Shown: piece by piece, positions 23,901 to 35,338 of the stretch | Numbering within the stretch: position 1 is the stretch's first letter | How the letters are laid out: every line of letters begins with the position of its first letter | Assembly: GCA_022606135.1 (NCBI GenBank) | Contig: JABYQN010000003.1 | Coordinates: 1,116,001 to 1,180,000, forward strand | Direction: 5' to 3' | Length of the DNA: 64,000 nt | DNA from: Fomes fomentarius | Lineage: Eukaryota; Basidiomycota; Agaricomycetes; Polyporales; Polyporaceae | Made by a program: the position numbers and the translations under genes | Notes under the pieces: generated by a model | The model's input: only the letters and a program-made list of their open reading frames with translations | Database searches by the model: none | What the model was told of the DNA's origin: nothing

Positions 23901-26900
23901 TTTCCCTCGGTTGCTATGCTAGACTAACACTCGATATCGTTGAACAGCATCATGCTTGATGACGTTCTTGCTGCACTTGATTCTCATGTTGCGAAACACG
24001 TATTTGGTAAGTCAATGCGTTACTATGAACTCGACATTCTTGGGGCTCACAGCCGCTTAGACCATGTGATTGGTCCCAATGGACTACTCGCATCGAAGGC
24101 CCGCATTGTCGTCACTAACAGCATCCATTTTTTGAAGCACTTCGATCGAATCCTCTACATACGTCGCGGCGTGATCATTGAGAGCGGGACCTACTCGGAT
24201 CTCGTCAGCAATCCGCAATGCGAGCTGCACAAGCTGATGTATGTTATTCTGACATAACTCTAATGTGTGTTCTAACGGTCTGCACAGTAAGGGTCACGGC
24301 AACATATCTTCTGCTGTGACGTCTGGAATGTCGACTCCTTTCATCACTGGCGCCTCTGACACGCCAGATTCATCCGAAGGTGACAGTAAGACCGCTGTAG
24401 AGTCCACGGCAGATATCCTGGAGGAGAAGCTGGAGAACATCAACAAGACGCTCATCCGGCGCAAGTCTTATGGCAAAGCACTGATCGACGATAACCTCCC
24501 GACGCGCACTACGTCCGACGGACCGACGAAGGAGCACTCGGAGCAGGGTCGCGTGAAGCGCGAAGTGTACCTCCGTTACCTCGAGGCAGCGTCCAAAGCT
24601 GGTTTCATCTCATTCGTGATAGCGTCAGTTCTGCAGCAGATCGCGTCGCTGATGGGCAACAACATGCTCCGCGAATGGGGAAATCATAATACCGAGACCG
24701 ATGGGAACGAGGGTGCGGGAGTGTACTTGTTGGAATACGGTCTGTTCTCATTGTCTTCGACCATGCTGGGTGCGGTTGCGGCCCTCTTGATCTGGGTGTT
24801 GTGCTCCGTCAGGAGTGCCAGAAAGCTGCATGATTCGGTACGTTTTGGTTTTGTTGCATTTGCATCTTTACCCGAGCATTGCTCTAACTGTTATTATAGA
24901 TGCTCGATGCTGTCATGCATGCACCTCTGACGTTCTTTGAAATGACCCCTACGGGCCGGTAAGTTCTTGTACTGTCAAGAATTGTTGCAGATGCTCATGC
25001 GCCTATCAGCATCTTGAACCTTTTCTCTCGAGATACATACGTCGTTGATATGATCCTTGCTCGGGTACGTATTGTCGAAGTCCACTTGTCTAGGAGTCGT
25101 TATCCTGAAGTAGTCGTTCAGGTCATTCAAAACACCGTGCGAACACTTGCGGTCACAGCCATGATCCTTGTGGTCATCGCGTACAGTTTCCCGCTCTTCG
25201 TATGTGGTCTTGTATACGAGCGGTCACGGGACGATACTGACTATTCGACAGCTACTCGCCGTACCGCCTTTGGCATGGTTCTACATTGAGGTCATGATGT
25301 GAGGTGCCCTCATCCTCACCCGCAAGGTTGTACTGACGTGTCAACGGAAAGATACTATCTCGCCACGTCGCGCGAGTTGAAACGCCTTGACGCGGTCTCG
25401 CGCTCGCCGATCTTTGCCTGGTTCTCCGAGTCGCTGAATGGCCTTTCGACGATCCGCGCCTTCGGCCAGCAGCAGCTGTTCATATCGAACAACGAACGGC
25501 GCGTCGACCGTAACCAGATCTGCTACCTGCCGAGCATCTCAGTGAACCGTTGGCTCGCTGTGCGTCTTGAGTTCGTAGGCGCGACGATCATCTTTGTCGC
25601 GGCTGTCCTGTCGATCGTGGCGCTTGTTACCGCCGGCGTGGATGCGGGTTTAGTTGGATTCGTGCTCTCGTATGCGCTGAACACCACGGGGTCTCTGGTG
25701 CGTTGTGATACTGAGATAGCCGGTGCTATGTTTAGACTAGAAGGTGAGACTGATCGGACATGTCTCACAGAATTGGTTGGTGCGGTCTGCGAGTGAGGTC
25801 GAGCAGAACATCGTCAGCGTCGAGCGTATCCTCCATTATATTGAGTTGCCACCCGAGGCGCCGTGGGAGGTCCCGGAGAATGTCCCTGAGGACTGGCCTG
25901 CGAATGGCGAGGTTGAGTTCAGGTTTGTCTTGTTCTTTCACGTATGCATGGGGGCGGGTGCTAAGGTGATTCTTTTAGGCAATACTCTGCTCGTTACCGT
26001 CCAGAGCTCGATCTAGTACTGAAGGATCTTCACATCAAAATCGTAAGCGCACAGTGTTGTCAGAGAAATTGGATGCTCATGACTATCTTCGCAGAGTGCA
26101 CGCGAGAAGATTGGTATCGTCGGCAGGACCGGATCTGGGAAGTCATCGGTAAGCGAACAGTTCTTCTTCTTGTGTCCCTCTCAATTGATATACCTTCGCA
26201 TAGCTGCTTCTGTCGCTGTTCCGTATCATCGAACCCGCATCTGGAAGTATCTACATTGATGGCGTCGACATCACGAAGGTCGGCCTACACGATCGTATGT
26301 ATTCTATGGTCATGACGGTCGGGGAATAGCACTTACGAGAAGGTTTGGTTCAGTTCGGTCGGCCATCTCTATCGTCCCCCAGAGCCCGGACCTGTTCGAG
26401 GGCACCATTCGTGACAACATCGACCCTATGGGAACGTCCACTGACGCAGATATCTGGGTAGCTTTGGAGCAGGTACGTGGACTAGCACGAAAAATCAAAG
26501 AAGATGCTGAGCCTGATGTTGTGGCACAGACTCATCTGAAGACGTTCGTCGAATCGCTGCAAGGCGGATTGGATGCGATGGTGAGGGAAGGTGGATCGTC
26601 GTTGTCTTCCGGACAGAGGCAGCTGTTGTGCTTTGCCCGTGCGCTGTTGCGCAAATCAAAAATCCTGGTACTTGACGAAGGTGCGGCGCGGTGGTTTGCG
26701 AATTGTTCCGGCATACACAAAACTGACAAAACGTCACCCAGCTACCTCGGCTGTTGACCTCGACACAGACAAGGCGATACAAGAGATCATTCGCGGACCA
26801 CAGTTCGCGCACGTCACGATGCTTACTATCGCGTACGTGAAGTTCAGCTGCCTGTGTCGTCAGGGGTACGAGCTAAAGTGACATGTTGCATGTATAACAG

Positions 26901-27045
26901 GCACCGGGTGAACACAATCTTGGAGTCGGACCGCGTCCTAGTGCTCGATGCTGGGAAGGTGATCGAATTTGACAGGCCAGAGGAGTTGTTGGCCAATAAG
27001 CAGAGTTCCTTCCACTCACTCGCGGCGGAAGCAGGGCTGGCGTAG
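20923..27045 (+). CDS. ABCC/MRP-type ABC transporter (YCF1-like), 30 exons
   Basis: A 1489-residue full transporter with layout TMD0-TMD1-NBD1-TMD2-NBD2. Relatives move glutathione conjugates or bile pigments across vacuolar or plasma membrane. Exons: 20923-21141, 21215-21762, 21816-22062, 22121-22318, 22372-22562, 22615-22714, 22770-22803, 22856-22974, 23037-23300, 23362-23456, 23515-23594, 23648-23713, 23765-23772, 23829-23890, 23948-24006, 24061-24238, 24288-24837, 24900-24958, 25010-25064, 25122-25199, 25252-25298, 25352-25697, 25771-25922, 25979-26042, 26095-26148, 26204-26294, 26354-26472, 26530-26680, 26742-26832, 26901-27045 (4470 nt). NBD1: [45 protein letters not shown]2: GRTGSGKSS (Lys about 1289), [37 protein letters not shown], and the His loop TIAHR. 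NBD1 has the Asp typical of the degenerate ABCC site. Substrate unknown. Confidence 0.93.
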
Positions 27046-27572
27046 GTGCTCTTGACGGTGTAGAACTAGAAGCGTAGACGGATTGGTTGAGTAGACTGTT
27101 GCATATATCAAGACATTTCTTGACTGCGCGAGGGCGTCTGTCGGGGCGCCAGAATTGACGGGATGACATCATTTCCTGCAAGTGAATGTGGAGCGGCGCG
27201 TTGATGATCATGGTCGGCTGCTCAGCTCCGTCGCGGCGGTGGAATATCACAACTGGGACATACTTACATTGCATACTCACCGGCCGTCGCTTGGTGCGTC
27301 GTCGACGTTGGCCGCTGCGCTCAGGAACAAAGAGATAATTGGCTACCGACAGGGGGAGGGGCAGGGGGAGGGGCGCGGAAGAACGTTGCGCGCAATGAAA
27401 GACCCAAGTCTGGGCACGTTTCGACTATCGTCCCTTCCGCTCCAGCGACAACGCCGGTCTCTTCCTCTAATAGATCCCTGCTTCCTCCCAGGAGCCCCTT
27501 GCTCCCCACCTCGTCCCACCTCCACTAGTAACTCCACGCTCTTTTGGCCCCGTCTCCGACACCGACTAGCTC
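27046..27572. promoter_or_regulatory. Promoter region of the MscS-like gene
   Basis: 527 bp between the transporter stop and the channel start. It contains the G-rich tract listed separately and a C/T-rich stretch near 27420-27540 that is common just upstream of fungal starts. Confidence 0.5.
27352..27374 (+). promoter_or_regulatory. Four G-runs, G-quadruplex-capable tract
   Basis: G5-A-G4-CA-G5-A-G4 on the plus strand, meeting the usual G3+ with 1-7 base loop pattern. It lies about 200 bp upstream of the MscS-like start codon. Confidence 0.6.
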
Positions 27573-30190
27573 ATGCCCGGCACGCGCAAAGAGCCCGAAG
27601 ACATCGACCTGACCATCATCGATCGGAAGGACCCTCGCGATTTCAACGACAGCCTTGTCCCCGACATTGTACACCCGCCAACGCAGCATGTCGACCGCGA
27701 CCAATTTACCAAGCCAGACGCGGACAGCAGCGATTCCGAATCATCTGTATCCGACTCTGACGACAACTTTGACTGGGATGCGGAGGACGATGCAAAGTCG
27801 CTGCATGTCGCTGCCGCGTCCATAAAGGCCAAGCGTGGCCATGCGCTCTACCGCCTTTTCCTCAAGCTACCCAACCTCTTCCGTGTTCTCCTCGTGGGCG
27901 TGATTGGAGCGGGTATCCTCATCACACCCTTGCTCGTCGTTAGACTGCGCTTCAGCACAACCCCTGTCAAGTTGCAGGTCTACACATGGTCTTTATGGCT
28001 CTCTATCTCCTGGGCCGCTGCCATCATAACCTACATCATCGTCGATGCCATCCCACACTTCATCCTCGTCCTCGTCAGGCTGACGAGCTCCAAAGTTGAA
28101 CGCATGCGTTTGTCAATGGAGGTGAGTGCCGAATGTTCACGTATCTGTCTCGTCTGGCTTATTGTGTAGCTTGTCGCGGCAGTGCGTGGGTGGCTGAAGC
28201 TGGCAATGGACATAGGCTGGATGTGGCTAGCCCTTTCTGTTGTCCGTGCCACCCATAAGCCACCGGGGTCTTATTGGGTGATTGTCAACCGGGTGATGCA
28301 GGCGAGTCTCAGTTAATCTTGCTCCTTCGGTCCCGTTCGCCAATACAAGATGCTTTCTAGGCCTTGTTTGCTGCTGGGTGTATCGTGCTGGCCGAGAAGT
28401 GCTTCTTGCGTTATGTTGCCATCAACTTCCACCGGAAGGCACTCGCCGACCGCATCGCAGAGAACCAGCTTGGTCTCCGTGCCCTCGACCGTCTGTCCAA
28501 CGCCCAGCCAGCTCCCAAGAAAACTCCCCATGCGACGAAGAAGGGACACCGTGGCAGCTTGAGTATGGACGCCTTGTCGGGCATGAATGGTGAAAAGGGC
28601 AGCTCGTCAGGGTTCTCGACTCCCGATGAGAAACGATCCAGGCGTGCGAAGAAGCAGAGGAAGAATATCGTTGCCGCAGTCATAGTCGACCAGCTCAGCG
28701 GTGCTTTTACGCAAGTAACTCAAGATCAGTTCGGTAGCTTGGCCAGCGCAGGAAAGTTGGCACGCAAGTTATTCAGCACTCTCAGTGATGTCCATCCCGC
28801 GCGGAAGTATCTCATCGTCGAGGGTGAGTGGTCGTGTCACGTTTGTAGGCCCATACCGATGAAATTCAATGTCCGCAGACTTCTATCCGTACTTTTCTAC
28901 CACGGCTGATGCAGTAGGTCTCACATCAGATGCAATTCATTATCATAACTCATGCCATTGTTCTTCAGCACACTGCGTTTGCATTGTTCGACAAGGACGG
29001 CAATGGCGACATCTCCAAGAAGGAGATGCGTGAAGCTGTCAGGCGCATATACCGTGAACGGAAGTCACTCACGGCTAGTCTGAAGGTGTGTGGCATCTTT
29101 CAATCACTCAGTGGATGGATCCTTCTTGATATTTCCATGTTCCAGGATGTGGGCTCTGCGGTTGCAAAGCTTGATGCTGTCCTGCTCTCCGTGGCGTTGT
29201 TGATTATCATCTTCATCTGCTTGCTCATCTTCAACCGCAGCAACACCATCGCGTCGTTGGTGCCACTGGCCACCTTCATCGTCGGTTTCTCTTTCGTGTT
29301 CGGCCACTCTGCACAGACGCTGTTTGAGTCGGTGCGTTCATGCATAATTCATTGCCATGGTTGCACGTTTGCTGACTCACCTCTTTACCACAGCTCATCT
29401 TTATCTTCTCAACACATGTCTTCGACGTCGGAGACCTTGTGATGATTGACGATCAGGTAACAGAATATATCAGTATATCCCACGTTCTCGCTGACACGAA
29501 CAACCACGCAGCCGCTCTTCGTGCGCGAGTTCGGTCTGTTCTCCACTACATTCCGTCGAGTTGATGGGATGGAGATCATTGCGCCTAATGCCCTTTTGGC
29601 ATCGTCGAAACTCGTGCACAACCTTCGTCGCAGCAACTCGATGTACGCTCATCTTCTCGGCAAAACAAGGCTTATATCGCTGCTGACTCGCTCTTGCCAG
29701 GTGGGAGTCCACAACACTGATGATCGCGTACGATACATCGCTCGAGGTCGTTGAGACACTTCGCATCAAGCTTCAGGCGTACGTAGCCGCGAACAACCGT
29801 GAGTGGTCAAACGTGGCGGTCAACATCGACAAGATGGAGTATCAGAACGCCATCCACCTCACTGTCGCGATGGAGCACCGCCCGAACTGGCAAGACTGGG
29901 GAGGCCGCTGGGCCCGCCGCACCGCGTTCATGCGCAACCTAAAGGCTGTCCTCGAGGAGCTTGACGTGCGCTACACTGAGCCCGTGCAGCCCGTTATCCT
30001 TCCTCGTGGGGTGAACATTGGTACGGGCTCACCGTATCTCGACTTGCCGGCTTCTCCGCGGTCGGGAGGTCAAAGAAGGACTGGTGCTGATGAGTCGAGG
30101 GACACGCTAGGGAACGCGGGGTACCTTGACCCGGAGCGACTCGGGCGGTCGCCGTCGCGCAGCCTCCGTCCTGGAGGAGACCGCTTCTGA
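27573..30190 (+). CDS. EF-hand MscS-like mechanosensitive channel
   Basis: A 721-residue membrane channel of the fungal MscS family (fission yeast Msy1/Msy2, ER channels that tune calcium after osmotic shock). Exons 27573-28121, 28170-28301, 28361-28823, 28879-28913, 28969-29085, 29146-29331, 29394-29456, 29512-29642, 29701-30190 (2166 nt). An acidic N-terminus is followed by several hydrophobic spans (LFRVLLVGVIGAGILI, and others), a basic Ser-rich loop, one EF-hand (DKDGNGDISKKE, about 401-412), then the MscS pore region (LDAVLLSVALLIIIFICLL, TFIVGFSFVFGHSAQTLFES) and beta domain (FDVGDLVMIDDQPLFVREFG). The C-terminal tail is Pro/Gly/Arg-rich. The intron after 28301 appears to use a GC donor (CAG then GCGAGT); a GT donor 9 bases earlier would also keep the frame, losing VMQ. 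Confidence 0.92.
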
Positions 30191-31559
30191 GCGCAACGTC
30201 GAGAGGGGCTTTGGCTGTTGATTGTTGATATCGCGATATAGAAGCTGTTGCCGGCGGTTCGTGGTTGTTTTCTGGTTTACTACATCTCTCTCACACTATC
30301 GTCCTCATCGCCATCTTTCTCAGCATGTTCATGACCCATCTCCATGATTTTCTCTGTCATATAGATTCATCTCTCACTCATCGTTTGCTTTGCTGTGGCA
30401 CGCACGTTGTACGTCGCGTTGCAAAATACGGCCGGGTCCCTAGCGGCCTGTGCCAAACGCCTGCCTCCTCTTCTCGTTCACGCGCATATTATGATATCAC
30501 CGTACTTACCGCATCAAGATATATGGCCCAGGTCGGACCACGGGGAAGTTATACTTCACGGAGATTTCAAAGTGCCCAAAGCATTCCATGCGACACGCCG
30601 TGCAGGCTCTGTGTCAAACATACAAGCATGTCAAGCGGGATGAAAGGTCTTCACCATTGAATGTCGTGACATGCACATTGATGTTCTGCATGAGCGATTC
30701 ACAAGTAACGCACAGTAGTACTACTTGCCTCCTACTATCGTACTGTGCGTCCGTTGGTACCGTCTTTCCATATGCCCAGGATGCTCCGGTAGTAGAAAGA
30801 TCATCTATCCAGCCCGTCAGTAGGTTTGCCCCAATCGTCTGCCTTGGGGAGACACATGCGACGGGGGTCGTTCATGTTGGACAGGTGCTGGCACACTGCT
30901 TCCTGTTACCAAGCTAGCCGTGACAGTCTGTCATTTGCAAGGCAACTCGAAGATCCGTCGGCCTTCCCGGTCGGTGTTGTAGACAGAGCGCCGCAGTGCT
31001 AATTCTAGATCTATGGCTATTGACGTCGACTTCACCAGGCATACTGAGATGATACGACTCACCACTGGCAGGAGCGGGGAGTCGCCATCGTGACGTGGAC
31101 GAGCATTGTGATCTGGTGTGTCGTGCTATATCTGTTGTATCTGCCTTCGAGTGCGGGTCGCAGTCGAGCCCCGTCCATCCGAAGTCCGAGTCGAACAGCT
31201 TTCCAGGACTTGATCCTAGAGGTTACGCACCAAGCTCGTCCAAGGTGGCTCTTGGTCCTGCTAATGCATACAAAAACAGCTCGAGCGGATGCTGGAGATT
31301 GTCGTTGACAATTGCTTCACCGGGGCCTCACACTTGTGGCGGGAGCTGAGCAAGTTGGCAATGAGAATCACTGACACTTCGCATCTCGACTCGCGAAGAT
31401 CAGCCTGCGGTCTTGGGTCTGCATCAGTGCATCTTCCATGCCACTGTCTCGATCTGGAAGTTCGGAGGGGAAGAGGCACTGCTGGCAGTTACTAGCAACG
31501 GCACTCCTATATACTCACCTGTCTGCAGAACGTCCCCACTCCGTCAAGATCGTTACGCT
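30191..31559. other. Intergenic, no supported gene
   Basis: 1.4 kb with several 60-130 codon open frames, none with family motifs or good splice structure. It includes a pyrimidine-rich 3' flank near 30265-30400 that may be UTR of the channel gene. Confidence 0.45.
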
Positions 31560-33800
31560 ATGGCTTCACTCACCAACGGCTCCACCATTCACAACGCTGG
31601 TCTTCCTGGTTCGGGTTCCACCCTGGAGAGTCCGCCCCTTGACAACTTTGGGGCGCTACTGATTGGGTCGTTTGTCGGTCTCGCGTTGGTATACGTGGCG
31701 TACCCTCTTGTTCACTTCAACTGATCCATTACTTCAACATACAGGATGTACGGATTGCTCTTGAATCAGGTAGCCATATACTTCCGCTCGTATAGGAAGG
31801 ACGCCAGGGTTATCAAATGCGAGGTATGGGAATCGTCAGCTCTCTACAATTAGCTCTCTACAAATTCATGTCCTCGTAATCTATGCTTTCTCCCAGGTGG
31901 TGATCGTCGTGTCGGTAACAGCGAGCTTGTCATCTTTTCTGACACTTATGCCTGCCAATAGACTTCTGGAGACCTTGACAACTGTGTTGAACATTCATTC
32001 CTGGTACGGCATTTCACGACAGAGCCGCGCAGACAAGCTGCTCAAAGATCTACTTATTTGCATCTAGCTACTATTACCTTGTGATCAATTACTTTGACCC
32101 TCTGCGACTCTCGGAAAGCGTGTGGTGAGCGTGGGCTTCCCGCTCGTTGTTTCTTGTGACATCTTACGCTTTATCACGTAACCAGGTCTCTGAACGTGCG
32201 TCTCTGTGCCAGTCATGTAATATTGAAGGTTGACTAAGCAGCTTCCATAATTTAGCTCACAGCGGGAATCCTTGTGAGAGCGTGCTCCACTGATATATAT
32301 TGTCGTACTTGCATTCTGACAGCGTTTTTCGCCCCCTCCTAGGGTGCTAGTATATTTACCTCCCAAAGGCGAGTTTATCATACAACAAATTACGACATCG
32401 TTTTTCTTTTACTGGTCATCTCTAGCTTCTTCATACGCCGTGTTTATCTACGTAAGCAGCGGTCTTTCCTTCTGTCTGATTGATCTTATGTCCAGACACC
32501 TCAGTTGGGCGCAGCTGCAAGTCAATCGCACTTCTTGCTGTAGGCATTCCTTTCATCCTACATGAATGATGCTTGCTGTATTCAACTGTCCACTCTCGCG
32601 TTTCCTAGGGGTTGATTCAGCTTGTGGCAATAGGCGAGTTAATGCGCTGCAGCAATAAACAATTCTGTATTGCTCAATCATTCACTACGATCTTCCCACC
32701 TAGCCTTCGATATTGGTACGTATAATTACTATACATCCCCAGTATGAATGGTGTGCTGACTCCTGTTCGACACATAGCGGCCACTGTGAAAGCGTGTGTC
32801 GTTTGCCTTTCGAAGGAGGTATTGTGTTGATGTTCGAACATTACAGTTTCCAAGTTGACAAATTCGCCGAAATTGAAAGTGTCACAGTGAGCGTTTGCAG
32901 TGCTGCATACCATTGCCACGACCGCCTCTACTCAGGCATCTTCTTGCACTTCCAGTGGCTTATTACAGGCGGATCTGTGGCAATCACCATTGCCGACGCC
33001 ATGCTGACAGTGACGCTTATCTTGGCACTTCGCCAGCACCGCACGGGATTCAGGCGGTAACAGTGTGCTCGTAATGCCTGCCAGTTCGATGGTTATTGAC
33101 AACGTGAATCTCAGGACTGCTTCCATGATCCAATTTATGACTCTGTACACCATCAATACCGGTCCGTTACGTTGTTACGTTGCTTTTGCTATTTGAAGGT
33201 CACCCAACTCAATAACTATCTAACTTGCCAGGATTGCTCAACAAGTGGGTGTTGTCACAATTCCTCTCATATCCGGATGGCATTTCAACGCAGTCACTTG
33301 CAGCGCGATTAGCCTATGCTTCCTGGGTTTTGTTAGTTCCCATGCATGCGCGCATGCTTCTATTGTATCGTCTGACACTTGTTTAGACTATAGCGTATCC
33401 AAAAAAGCTCTTTTTTGTCGCCATTGGGATCTTAGGTACCAGAGGTGCGTAGCATCATGCTGAAGGATTCTGGGTGATTAGCTGACCTCTTACCTGCAGT
33501 CTATGCGAATAGTCTGCTAGCCACGTTCGTGATCTGCTCACAAACATGGGCAATACGAGTACAAGCCACTCATTCATATCTAGGCTAAACTCCAGGCACA
33601 CTCTCGTGAAGCAGGGATTGTTAACATTTGGGGTGGTGACAACCGGCCGAGCCGATCGTACCACTTTCACCGGGTCAGGACAAGGCATCTCACGATTCGA
33701 GGTACACCGTGAAATAAGGGCGGACATTGAGCTCCAGTCTTGGACTCTGGCTGAGGTGGGTGCCTTTGATGTGGTTCAAGGTGAAAAATGGTTGAATTGA
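31560..33800 (+). CDS. DUF6534-type multi-membrane protein
   Basis: Membrane protein of the agaricomycete family that carries DUF6534 at its C-terminal end; function unknown in the family. Phase-consistent exons: 31560-31699, 31745-31823, 31897-32003, 32068-32124, then an unresolved middle (32125-32777), then 32778-32793, 32847-32886, 32956-33056, 33115-33161, 33294-33331, 33387-33444, 33500-33524, 33584-33800. Family landmarks appear in the right order: LDNFGALLIGSFVG, YYYLVINYFDP ending with a Trp, ATVKAFQVDKFAEI, ITIADAMLTVTLILAL, HRTGFRRTASMIQF, MTLYTINT, YANSLLAT and LNSRH. The tail is polar and ends GEKWLN. At first it looks decayed because no exon exceeds 220 bases, but the phases hold from 32778 on. 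The middle may hide one or two more exons, or damage. The first donor (GTACCC) is weak. Confidence 0.65.
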
Positions 33801-35338
33801 TTGGCGGTGTAGAGCGAGTCTAACGTGTCAGAGGCAAATGGCGATGTTCTTGCACATCACAAGCCGGGCCAATGAAGACAACATGTAACTGTTCCGATGA
33901 CCACTATCAAGGGCGTATCAATGGACAGGCATGTTGCCGGCAACATGCAGGGATTGGGGGAAGAGACGCCTGGGCCGGGGCTACGTTACGAAGACATCTC
34001 GCTAGTATTCGCCCACAACAAGGATATGTATACACTCTTTATCTGTTGTGCGATACAATACTCCTCTGAGTGCCATATAGGTTACCGTGACTCGGAGGTC
34101 CAGCCAGCATGGTCTCTGTTCGGCGTCCGACTCCTAATCTGAAACTGATGCCAAATTGCGTCTGGGCGGGGGACGCAGTGGCACTGCCAGCCCTTGTATA
34201 CCGAAAAGGCAAGTTAGTTGCCTTTTACGAAGCGCTGCCCTGTTCGCCTCTTGTCGGCGCACGGAGAGCGGAGCTGAACTTGAGCTGTTCGCCGCCGGCG
34301 GGATCGTATATAATCGCTGTACCACCCAATCCCACTCTTCTCTTACCACCATGTGCTCGCCTTGGTACGACTCGCTCTGGTTACCACTGAGTCTGCGCTG
34401 CCCAGTCTGTTGAGTCGTCCTTCCTCTGCTTCTCTACCTCCATCAGCTGTCTACTTCGATTCAGTGTCTATCCACGGTACGCCACAGTCTGGCTCGGTGT
34501 ACTTTATGCAATATCTCGTCTTTGCCGACGACTCGAACCGACAACTGTAGATTTGTTGAACACGTTCGCCTTCTAGGGATGACGTTCTAGTGGCACTGTG
34601 GCGGCATTGCACAGCCTGTTCGACATCTTCAATTCAACCAGCTGTGGCGGCGACGCTGTCGACACTCGGCTATGGAAATCTTTGGCGACACCGATACCTG
34701 CTTGTGGCAGCATGATCTCGTAGTTCCCGACTCGACCTCTGTTCTCGGTGTAGTGTTTCGCATGTCGCGTTGTGTTGTTACGCTTGTCCGGGTTGGGAGG
34801 CTCAGCAGGCTCTTGGACGTCAGCGAGCATGGGCCAATCCCCATGTCTCCGGGAGAGTTTTGGCCGCTGTCGGGGCAACCGGCGGTGGCATTCCTGGCAA
34901 AACGAGAACATCCACGCTCCACGAGGGCAGGGCGGACGTAGTTACCTACGACGCACCGGAGGCCAGGTTCTATCCCACGTTCCTCTCTTAAATGGGCAAG
35001 AGAGCTTGTTTGAGTTTGTGCATGCTCATGAATATACATGCCGTCCCTGCCATATGCATGCTGTGTGAGCGGGATTACCGGTCAACACACGAAACAACAA
35101 TCAGTCACAGCCGATCAGACCTACAAAACCTCTCCGTCATCCACCAATGTCCACCGAGCGTGTCCGCCACAGCTTAGAGTATCATGACCAAAGGACTGGC
35201 GTAGGCGATGTGGCACGAAGCTGCACGATTGAATAGGAATGCATAGACCACTGGTACACTGGTATTGAGACCCATCAGTAGCATGAGTCCCAGCCCACGC
35301 AGGGTCATACTACAACCGAATTATGACTGTGGTACCCT
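33801..35338. other. Intergenic, no supported gene
   Basis: 1.5 kb. It has a TATATAA stretch near 34306 without a convincing gene after it, and scattered short frames on both strands. Nothing I can assign. Confidence 0.45.

Noticed and set aside
20923..27045. Frameshifts in the ABCC gene (for example at G-C-C-G-C-T-T-A-G near 24051)
   Set aside because: A later acceptor at 24060 restores the conserved [10 protein letters not shown] and the full frame of 1490 codons closes.
30265..30660. 131-codon plus-strand frame with hydrophobic start
   Set aside because: No conserved motif, no splice partners, immediately downstream of the MscS gene; probably 3' flank.
31560..33800. Treating the DUF6534 locus as a pseudogene
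   Set aside because: Every junction from 32778 to 33800 proved phase-consistent and the family motifs occur in order, so decay is not needed to explain it.
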